From Planctomycetota bacterium (GTDB lineage Bacteria; Planctomycetota; JAJSAM01), in contig JAJSAM010000043.1 in NCBI GenBank assembly GCA_024274785.1, forward strand, positions 48,941-112,940: a stretch of 64,000 nt of DNA, given 5' to 3'. Within the stretch, counting starts at the first letter, position 1. Every line of letters begins with the position of its first letter. The position numbers and the translations under genes were made by a program. The notes under the pieces were generated by a model. That model ran no database searches. It was not told the origin of the DNA and saw nothing but the letters and a program-made list of their open reading frames with translations. Positions 28,465 through 36,437 of this stretch are shown here, in pieces.

Positions 28465-30836
28465 CCGATCCCGACCTGTCCGGTTTCCTCGAACGACTGA
28501 CCGCGGACGGACGGCGCGCGGGCTGCGTAGCGCACATCGAGGAGATCCCTGCCCGGCCCGCGGAGTACGGCGAGCTGATTCCCCCCCTCGATCCGCGGAT
28601 TCTCAACGCCTTGAAACGGCGCGGAATCGGGGACCTGTTCCTTCACCAGGCCGACGCGATCACGAAGATCCGGGCCGGAAAGAGCGTGGTGGTGGTCACC
28701 GGCACCGCCAGCGGAAAGACGCTCTGCTATCACTTGCCGGTGCTCTCGTCACAGCTTGAGGATCCACTCTCCACCGCCTTGATGATCTACCCCACCAAGG
28801 CGCTGACGCAGGACCAGTTGCGCGGGCTCGAGTCTCTGGCCGGGGAGCTTCCCATCACCGCGGGAACCTACGACGGCGACACTCCCCGGAACCTCAGGAC
28901 GAACCTCCGCGACCGCGGATCGGTGATCCTCACCAACCCCGACATGCTGCACGCCGGAATCCTCCCCCACCACTCCCGCTGGGCCCGGTTCTTCACTCAC
29001 CTGAAGTTCGTGATCATCGACGAGGTGCACGCTTATCGGGGCGTTTTCGGCAGCCACCTCGCCAACGTGATGCGGCGGCTGCGGCGAATCTCGGCCCACT
29101 ACGGCTCCGACCCGGTCTTCGTGGCCTGTTCGGCCACCATCGAGAATCCCGGCGAACACGCCAGGAGGCTCACCGGCGTGCCCGTGGAGGTGGTGGACCG
29201 CGACGGATCTCCCCGCGGTCCCCGGAAGATCGTCCTCTGGAATCCACCGCCGCGGAATGCCGGGAGAGATGGGGCCGGCGGGCGCGATGGTGGCCCCGCC
29301 GCCCCGGCTGCCGCGGGAGGCGACCGCCGGAGCGCCCTCTTCGAGGTGGTCCGGATCTTCACCGCCCTGCTCACGGAAGGCCTCCAGACCATCGCCTTCT
29401 CGCCGACGCGCCTTTTCGCGGAGCTCATTCACAAGAACACCCGGGAGCGCCTGCTGCCCCTGTCGCGGCGGCTTGCCGACAGCGTGCGCGCGTATCGCGG
29501 CGGCTACCTCCCGGAAGAACGTCGCGAGATCGAGAGTCAACTCGCCAACCGTGAACTGCTCGGGGTGGCGAGCACCAACGCGCTGGAGCTCGGCATCGAC
29601 ATCGGCAGCCTTCAGGCCTGCGTGCTGCTCGGGTATCCCGGCACGGTGGCGAGCCTCTGGCAGCAGGCGGGCCGGGCCGGCCGCGGCCAGGAGGAGGCGC
29701 TCGTCTTTCTCGTCGCGCGGAACACGCCCGTGGACCAGTTCCTGGCCGGGAACGCGAGGTGGCTCTTCGACCGCAATCCGGAACGAGTCATCACCGATCC
29801 GGACAATCCCCACGTCTCGGTGGGACACCTGCGCTGCGCCGTCCACGAACTGCCCCTCGACGCCGAGGAGGCGAGGGTGTTCGGCCCCCTTGCCGAACCG
29901 ATCCTCGAACTGCTCGAGGAAGAGGGGACGGTGAAGCGGATCGCCGATCGATGGTATTTCGGCAGCACCGAGTATCCAGCCGCGAACGTGAGCCTGCGGA
30001 ACATCGCCGGTCCGGTGGTGACCATCGAGGACGAGACCGACGGCGGCCGCGTCATCGGCACGCTGGACGAGTTGGCGGCGATGTCGCAACTCCACGACCA
30101 CGCCGTCTACCTGCATGGCGGCGAGACCTGGTTCGTGAACGGCCTCGACCTCGAGCAGAGGATCGCCCGGGTTACGCGGCGCGAGCTCGACTATTACACG
30201 CAGGCGGTCTCCGCCTCCCGGATCCGCATCGATGAGAAGGAGGAGGAGGGCGAGTGGCGGGGAAATCTGCTCGGCTACGGCGACGTGACCGTGACCACCA
30301 CGATCCCGATGTTCAAGAAGGTGCGCTTCCATTCGAGGGAGAGCGTCGGTTTCGAAAAGCTCGAGCTGCCGCCCCAGGAGCTCGAGACCGCGGCCATGTG
30401 GTTCGCACCGCAGCGGGTGATCGGCGAGGCCCTCGAACGGGAGAGTCTCCTGCTGGCCGAAGCACTCATCGGACTCGGCAACGTGCTGGTCGAAGTGGCC
30501 CCGCTCCTCCTGATGTGCGACCCGAGAGACATCGCCGCAGTGGTGGATGCCTCCCAGCTCGGCCGCTCTGCGATTTTCGTCCACGATCGCTATCCGGGCG
30601 GGCTCGGCTACGCTGCGGGAGTACGGGAGCGTTTCCCGGAGTTGATCGAAGCGGTGACGGCGGTCATCCGGGACTGCTCCTGCGAGGTCGGCTGCCCCTC
30701 CTGCGTCGGTTCGGCGGTGACTCCCTTCGCCCACTCCGACCTCGACACCTCGGTGCGGGGCCGCATCCCCGGCAAGCGGGCGACGATCCGGTTGCTCGAA
30801 CTGATGGAGAGCGCCGTGGAGGTGGCAGCGGTTTGA
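28461..30836 (+). CDS. MrfA/YprA-like DEAD/DEAH helicase with Zn-binding C-terminus (second copy)
   Basis: 791 residues. Motifs: TGTASGKTLCYHLPV (Walker A, about residue 80), IIDEVHAY, CSATIENP, QQAGRAGRGQEE and the cysteine cluster DCSCEVGCPSCVG near residue 737. It shares the whole architecture with the preceding helicase, but the two have diverged far beyond a recent duplication. It carries a Gly/Ala/Asp-rich insert around residues 265-295 between the two RecA lobes. Start and stop overlap by four bases with the upstream gene, so expression is coupled and a heteromeric helicase is conceivable. Confidence 0.85.
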   Translation: MTDPDLSGFLERLTADGRRAGCVAHIEEIPARPAEYGELIPPLDPRILNALKRRGIGDLFLHQADAITKIRAGKSVVVVTGTASGKTLCYHLPVLSSQLEDPLSTALMIYPTKALTQDQLRGLESLAGELPITAGTYDGDTPRNLRTNLRDRGSVILTNPDMLHAGILPHHSRWARFFTHLKFVIIDEVHAYRGVFGSHLANVMRRLRRISAHYGSDPVFVACSATIENPGEHARRLTGVPVEVVDRDGSPRGPRKIVLWNPPPRNAGRDGAGGRDGGPAAPAAAGGDRRSALFEVVRIFTALLTEGLQTIAFSPTRLFAELIHKNTRERLLPLSRRLADSVRAYRGGYLPEERREIESQLANRELLGVASTNALELGIDIGSLQACVLLGYPGTVASLWQQAGRAGRGQEEALVFLVARNTPVDQFLAGNARWLFDRNPERVITDPDNPHVSVGHLRCAVHELPLDAEEARVFGPLAEPILELLEEEGTVKRIADRWYFGSTEYPAANVSLRNIAGPVVTIEDETDGGRVIGTLDELAAMSQLHDHAVYLHGGETWFVNGLDLEQRIARVTRRELDYYTQAVSASRIRIDEKEEEGEWRGNLLGYGDVTVTTTIPMFKKVRFHSRESVGFEKLELPPQELETAAMWFAPQRVIGEALERESLLLAEALIGLGNVLVEVAPLLLMCDPRDIAAVVDASQLGRSAIFVHDRYPGGLGYAAGVRERFPELIEAVTAVIRDCSCEVGCPSCVGSAVTPFAHSDLDTSVRGRIPGKRATIRLLELMESAVEVAAV

Positions 30837-30962
30837 TCAGATCACCGCGCGAGCGAGCGCCGCGAACGCCACGGCCAGCGGAAGCGTCATGCCATCCTCC
30901 TGAATCGGTATCCGAGTGAGTCGCGGATCCCGGGAGGGTCTTTCGTTCGGGCTCGTCTGCAG

Positions 30963-30981
30963 GGACGACCTCCGGGCGTCC
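30963..30981. repeat. short hairpin, copy 1 of an intergenic pair
   Basis: Stem GGACG (30963-30967) and CGTCC (30977-30981) around the nine-base loop ACCTCCGGG. The same loop and flanks recur at 53443-53466 with the central base pair swapped from A-T to T-A, so pairing is kept. A second small hairpin (CGTCCGT/ACGGACG, 30977-30995) overlaps it. It lies between the second helicase and the TM2 gene. Confidence 0.5.
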
Positions 30982-31033
30982 GTGAGCGACGGACGGCGAA
31001 CGCATTCAGGCCCATCGCGCCACCCACGGCTCG

Positions 31034-31237
31034 CTACAGCCAGCGTGTGATCACCCGGCCTTCCCCGTCCGTGAAGCGATTGGTGGCGATGAGGTACATG
31101 TCGATGAGCGTCCAGATCCCGAGGGCGCCGCAGGTGAGGAGATGGGCGACGCCGGAACCGACCTTTCCGACGTAGAAACGGTGAATCCCAAAGGGCCCGA
31201 GGAGCAGGCAGAGCGTGAAGACGGGCAACGCCTTCAT
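31034..31237 (-). CDS. TM2-domain small membrane protein
   Basis: 67 residues. The sequence LLGPFGIHRFYVGKVGSG followed by GIWTLIDMYLIATNRF is the TM2 domain: two membrane helices joined by a short loop with the G-x-H-x-F-Y signature. TM2 proteins are widespread and of unclear biochemical role. The ATG at 31237 has GGAG upstream. Longer in-frame starts exist further upstream but would extend into the pepF promoter region. It is transcribed divergently from the oligoendopeptidase gene. Confidence 0.75.
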   Translation of the reverse strand: MKALPVFTLCLLLGPFGIHRFYVGKVGSGVAHLLTCGALGIWTLIDMYLIATNRFTDGEGRVITRWL

Positions 31238-31388
31238 GTCACTCCATCGGAGTCCAACCTTCTCGTCCGCCACCGTTCCGCTCCCGGAGCCCACCCGCAG
31301 AAATGAGGGTCTGGGCCCTTTCACACATAGAATAGGCGGCTCGACCCCATCTCTTTCGCAGGAAACCCCAGCAGCCAGCGAGGAATCC

Positions 31389-33188
31389 ATGTCTGACAAC
31401 AACCAGGGAGTGGTCTGGGACCTTTCGAGCTTCTTCCCCGAGTTCAACGGCCCGGAGATGCAGTCCTTCAAGGAGGAGTTCGTCGAAGGCATCGAGCAGT
31501 TGAAGACCAGGGCGGAGGAGGCGGGGCCGCTGACCGCCGACAACGGCGACACCTGGGAGGAGATCCTGATCCTGGCCGAGGGTCTCGGCGTCCGCGCCGG
31601 CCACATCATGGCCTACGTGGGCTGTCTGGAATCCGCGGATGCCCGAAACGACGAGTTCCCCGGGGAGCGCGCCAACCTGGCCCGCACGCTCGCGGAGTTC
31701 GCCAAGTTCGACGTGGACATGGTCCATGCGTTCAAGGCAGCCGACGAGGACGTCTTCGAAGCGTTCCTCGGTCGCGAGAACCTCGCCGGCATGGAGTACT
31801 CCCTGCGCCGCACCCGCGAGCGGGGCGAGTACACGATGTCCCGGGCGGAGGAGAAGCTCGCCACCGACCTCTCGGTGGACGGCCTCCACACCTGGGGCCG
31901 GCTCTACGACCGGATCTCCGGCAAGCTCGAGTTCGAGCTGGAGCTTCCGGACGGCACGAAGAAGATGAAGCCGATCTCCCAGTGGCGGGCCCTGATGGGC
32001 GACGCCGACCGGGCAATCGGCCGCGCCGCCTTCGAGGGCGGAAACCGCGCCTGGGAAGGCGTCGAGAACATCTGCGCCGCGGCACTGAACGCCATTGCCG
32101 GCAACCGCCTGACGCTGAACCGCTACCGGGGGCGAAAGCACTTCCTGGACGGCCCGCTCTTCCAGGCCGCGATCAGCAGGGAGACGATCGATGCGATGTA
32201 TGAGGCGATCCACGCCAACATCGACGTCGCCCGCAACATCTTCAAGGCCAAGGCCGGCGCGCTCGGCCAGGAAGGCATCTGGATGTTCGAGCGTGAGTCC
32301 CCGCTGCCGCTCGACGACCATGAGAAGATCACCTGGGACCGCGGCACGGCCATGGTCGACCGGGCCTTCTCCGAGGTCTATCCCACGCTCGCCGACTACT
32401 ATCGCTCGTTTCTGAAGAACGGCTGGATGGAGTCGGAACTGCGTCCCGGCAAGCGCCCCGGCGCGTTCTGCACCGGCTCGCACCTGACCGGCGAGCAGCG
32501 CGTCTACATGACGTTCAACGGCACACTCTCCGATGTGAAGACGATGGCCCACGAGATCGGCCACGCCTTCCACAGCCACATCCTGAAGGAGAAGCGCCCC
32601 ACCGCCCGGCACTACCCGATGACGCTGGCGGAGACCGCTTCGATCTTCGGCGAGCACATCCTGGCCGAGGGCGTCTACGAAGACGCGTCCATCAGCGACG
32701 ACCAGAAGCTCCTGATGCTCGACACCGACCTCTGCGGCGCGGCCATCCTCATCCTCGACATCACCGTGCGTTTCGAATTCGAGAAGAAGTTCCACGAAGA
32801 GCGGATGAAGGGCGAAGTCTCCGTGGCGCGGTTGAAGGAGCTGATGGTCGAGACGCAGCGCGAGGTCTTCGGCGATGCGCTGGCGAAGGGCGGCGAGGAC
32901 CCGATGTTCTGGGCGAGCAAGCTGCACTTCTACATCACCGGCGTCTCCTTCTACAACTTCCCCTACACGTTCGGCTTCCTGCTCGCGCGCTCCCTCTACG
33001 CGATGCTGAAGGCCGAAGGCCCGAGCTTCCTCCCGAAGTACGAGGAGTTCCTGCGTCAGACCGGTTCCGGAACGGTCGAGGAGGTGGCGATGGCGACGCT
33101 CGGCGCCGACACGACGAAGCCGGAGTTCTGGACGGCGGCGATCCGGAGCCTCGAAGCGCCGCTCGAGCAATACAAGTCGTTGATTTAG
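31389..33188 (+). CDS. pepF: M3-family oligoendopeptidase F
   Basis: 599 residues, the usual length for PepF. The zinc site is TMAHEIGHAFHSHIL with H388, E389 and H392; ASIFGEHI some 30 residues later supplies the downstream Glu ligand. The enzyme cleaves short peptides in the cytoplasm. ATG 31389 is chosen because GAGGAA precedes it; the frame stays open upstream to 31215 but that part reads as non-coding. The stop codon's last base is also the first base of a structured repeat that fills the gap to the convergent adenine deaminase gene. Confidence 0.9.
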   Translation: MSDNNQGVVWDLSSFFPEFNGPEMQSFKEEFVEGIEQLKTRAEEAGPLTADNGDTWEEILILAEGLGVRAGHIMAYVGCLESADARNDEFPGERANLARTLAEFAKFDVDMVHAFKAADEDVFEAFLGRENLAGMEYSLRRTRERGEYTMSRAEEKLATDLSVDGLHTWGRLYDRISGKLEFELELPDGTKKMKPISQWRALMGDADRAIGRAAFEGGNRAWEGVENICAAALNAIAGNRLTLNRYRGRKHFLDGPLFQAAISRETIDAMYEAIHANIDVARNIFKAKAGALGQEGIWMFERESPLPLDDHEKITWDRGTAMVDRAFSEVYPTLADYYRSFLKNGWMESELRPGKRPGAFCTGSHLTGEQRVYMTFNGTLSDVKTMAHEIGHAFHSHILKEKRPTARHYPMTLAETASIFGEHILAEGVYEDASISDDQKLLMLDTDLCGAAILILDITVRFEFEKKFHEERMKGEVSVARLKELMVETQREVFGDALAKGGEDPMFWASKLHFYITGVSFYNFPYTFGFLLARSLYAMLKAEGPSFLPKYEEFLRQTGSGTVEEVAMATLGADTTKPEFWTAAIRSLEAPLEQYKSLI

Positions 33189-33350
33189 GGCTCGTCTGGA
33201 AAGAAGTGCGACCGTTGCACCGAGAGCGCCGCTCTGCCCGAGAAAGCAAGGCGCGAGGAGGGCGCAACCATACTGGTTTCAACCGACGAGCAACGCAGCT
33301 TTGCGGGATGCAGCGGCCCTCGAATGCAGCAGGTATTTCCAGACGGGCCC
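33188..33350 (+). repeat. structured dispersed repeat, copy A (163 bp)
   Basis: Terminal arms GGGCTCGTCTGGAAA (33188-33202) and TTTCCAGACGGGCCC (33336-33350) pair over 15 positions (14 Watson-Crick, one T-G). An inner stem pairs AAAGC (33243-33247) with GCTTT (33298-33302), flanked by CCCG (33237-33240) and CGGG (33304-33307). Between them lie a GC hairpin with loop near GAGGAG and the conserved stretch TACTGGTTTCAACCGACG. Two more copies are at 53646-53803 (inverted) and 63861 to the window end. This copy exactly fills the space between the pepF and adenine deaminase stop codons. Confidence 0.8.
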
Positions 33351-35024
33351 TCAGATCAACCCGAACGCATCCACGTCCACCAGGCCCCGGTCGGTGATCT
33401 TCAGGTGCGGGATCACCGGCAGGGGCAGGAACGCGAGTTGAAGGAGCGGTTCCTCGAGCGTTGATCCGAGGGCCGCGACAGCGGTGCGCAGATCGGCCAG
33501 GCGATCGCGGACCTCCTCGAAGGGGCGGTCCGAGAGCAGGCCGGCAAGCGGCAGAGGCAGTTCGGCCCTTACTTCGCCGTTCGCGGTGACGACGAAACCG
33601 CCTTCGAGGTCGATCAGCCGGTTCACCGCGGCGGCCATGTCCTCGTCGTTCTCCCCCACCACGATGACATTGTGGCTGTCGTGGCCGACGCTCGAGGCGA
33701 TGGCGCCGCGCCGCAGACGAAAGCCCCGCACGTAGCCGCGCCCGACGTTACCGTTCTTTCCATGGCGCTCGAAGACGGCGACCTTTGCGACACCCTCGGC
33801 GGGCAGTGACATCCGGAGGTGCTCCGTGACGATGCTCCCCGGAATGACCCCGATGACCGAGGTCTCCCCGTTCGGCGCCGGCATCCGGAAGTCCTCCGGC
33901 GACACCGTCTTGAGTTGAATGGAGCCCCGCCCCACTTCCGCCGGCGGCTCGATATCCGCGAAGGTCTCATCGTCCACGAAGCGGCCGTCCTTCATGACCT
34001 GAAAGACTCGGCAGGTGTTCAAGTCCGTCAGCAGCACGAGATCGGCGCGATAACCCGGCGCGATCAACCCGCGGGACCGCAGTCCGAAGGCTTGCGCGGC
34101 AGACCACGACGCGGCCCGGTACGTCTCGGTGATTGGCGCCCCGAGGACGAGCGACTTCCGGATCAGGTGGTCGAGGTGCCCTTCCTCGGCGATGTCGAGC
34201 GGGTTCCGGTCGTCGGTACAGAAGGCCATGAACGGCGACGTGCGCGGATCGAGGAGCGGTATCAGGGAACCCACGTCCTTGCTGACGCTGCCCTCACGCA
34301 TGAGCACCTGCATGCCCTTCCGAAGCTTCTCCCGCCCCTCCGGGAAAGAGGTGCTTTCGTGGCAGTTCCGGATGCCGCAGGCGGCGTAGGCGTTCAGCTC
34401 CTTGCCGGTGACCAGCGGGCAGTGACCGTCGATGTGCCCGTCCGCGAAAGCCGCCACCTTGTCGAGCACCGCCGGGTCTTTCATGAGCAGTCCCGGATAG
34501 TTCATCAGCTCGGCGAGCCCGAGGACGTTCTCATGGTTCCGCAGGGAAAGGAGATCCTCGGCGGAGAGGCTCGCCCCGGACGTCTCGAGGTCCGTCGCCG
34601 GGACGCACGAGGAGAGTTGCACGAAGAGGTCGAGCACGGTCCGCTCGGAGGCATCGAGGAAGTACGAGAGCCCCTCGAGCCCGAGGACATTCGCGATTTC
34701 GTGCGGGTCGCAGATCGCCGTGGTCGTCCCTCTCGGCAGCACGCATCGGTCGAACTCCGTCGGGGTGACGCAGGTGCTCTCCACGTGGACGTGGGTATCG
34801 ATGAAGCCCGGCACGATGGTCAGCGCCCGGCCGTCGACCACCCGGTTGCCCTCATAGGACTCGTGGGTCCCGACGATGATCCCGTCACAGATCGCGATGT
34901 CGCCGCGGTCGCGCTCTCCGGTGATGACGTTCAGAAACGTCGTCTCCCGGATGACGAGGTCGGCGGGGGCCCGTCCGAGAGCCTGGTCGATGCGGCGCGA
35001 AAGGTCGGCATGGTCGGAAACCAT
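33351..35024 (-). CDS. ade: adenine deaminase
   Basis: 557 residues, typical of the bacterial Ade family. The metal-binding start of the amidohydrolase barrel is PGFIDTHVHVEST near residue 75. RGTTTAICDPHEIANVLG follows, then CTDDRNPLD near residue 270, which holds the barrel Asp. GHDSHNVIVVG in the C-terminal half is also diagnostic. The enzyme turns adenine into hypoxanthine and ammonia in purine salvage. GGAGGAC precedes the ATG. It lies just downstream of a glycosyltransferase gene on the same strand (12-base gap) but the functions are unrelated. Confidence 0.92.
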   Translation of the reverse strand: MVSDHADLSRRIDQALGRAPADLVIRETTFLNVITGERDRGDIAICDGIIVGTHESYEGNRVVDGRALTIVPGFIDTHVHVESTCVTPTEFDRCVLPRGTTTAICDPHEIANVLGLEGLSYFLDASERTVLDLFVQLSSCVPATDLETSGASLSAEDLLSLRNHENVLGLAELMNYPGLLMKDPAVLDKVAAFADGHIDGHCPLVTGKELNAYAACGIRNCHESTSFPEGREKLRKGMQVLMREGSVSKDVGSLIPLLDPRTSPFMAFCTDDRNPLDIAEEGHLDHLIRKSLVLGAPITETYRAASWSAAQAFGLRSRGLIAPGYRADLVLLTDLNTCRVFQVMKDGRFVDDETFADIEPPAEVGRGSIQLKTVSPEDFRMPAPNGETSVIGVIPGSIVTEHLRMSLPAEGVAKVAVFERHGKNGNVGRGYVRGFRLRRGAIASSVGHDSHNVIVVGENDEDMAAAVNRLIDLEGGFVVTANGEVRAELPLPLAGLLSDRPFEEVRDRLADLRTAVAALGSTLEEPLLQLAFLPLPVIPHLKITDRGLVDVDAFGLI

Positions 35025-35036
35025 CGACGTCCTCCT

Positions 35037-36239
35037 TCAGGGATCGTAGCCCCGCCGCCCGCGGTGACTCAGACTATTCCGGCAGACCGCTTCGACACGC
35101 TCCGCCCGCTTCTCCCAGGTGAAGTCCTCCGCTCGCCGGCGAGCGCGTACACCGACCTGTTCCAGAGTTCCTGTAGCTTCGACCGCGGCGAGTGCGGCCC
35201 GGGCCAGGGAGGCGCCGTCGATGTCCTCGGCCACGATAGCGTCATATCCCGGGGTGACGATGGACAGGTAGCTCGGGGCGGGCGCGGCGAGAATAGGAAT
35301 CCCGGTGGCCAGGTACTCGAACAGCTTCACCGGGGAGGTGTACCGCTGAGAACGCGGATCGCGGGAGGCGGGCAATACCAGAAAGTGACTCCCGGCGATG
35401 TGTTGCGGCACTTCGACCGGTGCGACCTGACCACGAAAGTCGACGCGGCCGGCAAGTCGAGGATCCTCCGCCGCACGTGCCTTCAACCGCTCCAGATCCT
35501 CCGGACGACTGCCACCGATCACCCGCAGGTGGTAGAGATCCGGAAGCTCGGCCAGCGCATCGAACAGCGAGTCGACTCCTTTGTAGGCGTAAAGTCCGCC
35601 ACAGTAGGTGAGCACGACCGCCCCGTTTCCGTGAACCGGTGACGGAACGTTCGAGAAGGCTCGCAGATCCACTCCGCTTGGAATCACAAAGACACTGCGG
35701 GAGCCACCGAAACACGAAGCGAGTTCGTCACAAAGGGTGGAGGAGATGGCGACGACCTCGTCGGACTCTTCCCAGGCCGCTCGCCCCTTTTGAAAGGCCG
35801 CTTCGTTCGACAGACCGTCTGAGAGGCGTTCGGGAAGGCAATGATCGAGGTTGTGATACTCGTGCACGATCGGGTGGGACCGGAGGAGCCGACGACGCCA
35901 CTTGAGAAGCTCCACCGTTTCGGTCTGGTTGCGGGAGTAGAAGACGAGATTCCGGCGAAAGGAGAGGAGCTGCCGCAGGAGTCGATGCCGGTGCCGCCTC
36001 GCCGAGGCCCGCATCTCCTTCGCCGGGCAGTCGAGCACGTGGAGTCCTTCCGGAAGCTCGCGGCCGAGGAGGTCGCGAGCCAGGCTGGCCGCGGAACTGC
36101 GAGGCCGAACGGCCGGGAGGACAAGGCACTCGTTTCCACGCTCCACCAGGGCCGCGGCGGTGCGGAGAACCTGCAGAGGATGGGCCTTCACGGACGGCAG
36201 GACGAAGTGCTTGGCAAAGACGATTCGCATGGTGCTCAC
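35037..36239 (-). CDS. glycosyltransferase family 4 (GT-B fold)
   Basis: 400 residues. The C-terminal half shows LTYCGGLYAYKGVDSLFDAL (donor-site loop) and SPVKLFEYLATGIPILA, the E-x-x-x-x-G-x-P motif of GT4 retaining transferases. GTG 36239 has GGGAG about six bases upstream; an ATG three codons in is the alternative. The N-terminal half contains many basic residues and the sequence YHNLDHCLPERLSD. It probably transfers a hexose onto a lipid or protein acceptor at the cytoplasmic membrane face. It is isolated from the other glycan genes of the window. Confidence 0.8.
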   Translation of the reverse strand: MSTMRIVFAKHFVLPSVKAHPLQVLRTAAALVERGNECLVLPAVRPRSSAASLARDLLGRELPEGLHVLDCPAKEMRASARRHRHRLLRQLLSFRRNLVFYSRNQTETVELLKWRRRLLRSHPIVHEYHNLDHCLPERLSDGLSNEAAFQKGRAAWEESDEVVAISSTLCDELASCFGGSRSVFVIPSGVDLRAFSNVPSPVHGNGAVVLTYCGGLYAYKGVDSLFDALAELPDLYHLRVIGGSRPEDLERLKARAAEDPRLAGRVDFRGQVAPVEVPQHIAGSHFLVLPASRDPRSQRYTSPVKLFEYLATGIPILAAPAPSYLSIVTPGYDAIVAEDIDGASLARAALAAVEATGTLEQVGVRARRRAEDFTWEKRAERVEAVCRNSLSHRGRRGYDP

Positions 36240-36437
36240 AGGGTGCTCCCGGGATCTTCACCCATGATGCGATCCTGGCGCTCAAAGGTCGACATTGGAT
36301 GGACCGCTCCCGGTGCCATCGCGACCAGGGAGGCCGCGCGCTATCGAGGCCTGATCAGACTTCGGAGGGTCGAGTTCCGTATCGACCGCCCATGACCAGG
36401 GGGAGAAGTCGCCGCTCGGCTCCGGTAGTATCGGGAC

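Noticed and set aside
33188..33350. Integron attC site
   Set aside because: Length and palindromic shape fit loosely, but the RYYYAAC and GTTRRRY core boxes are not found, and no integrase is present.
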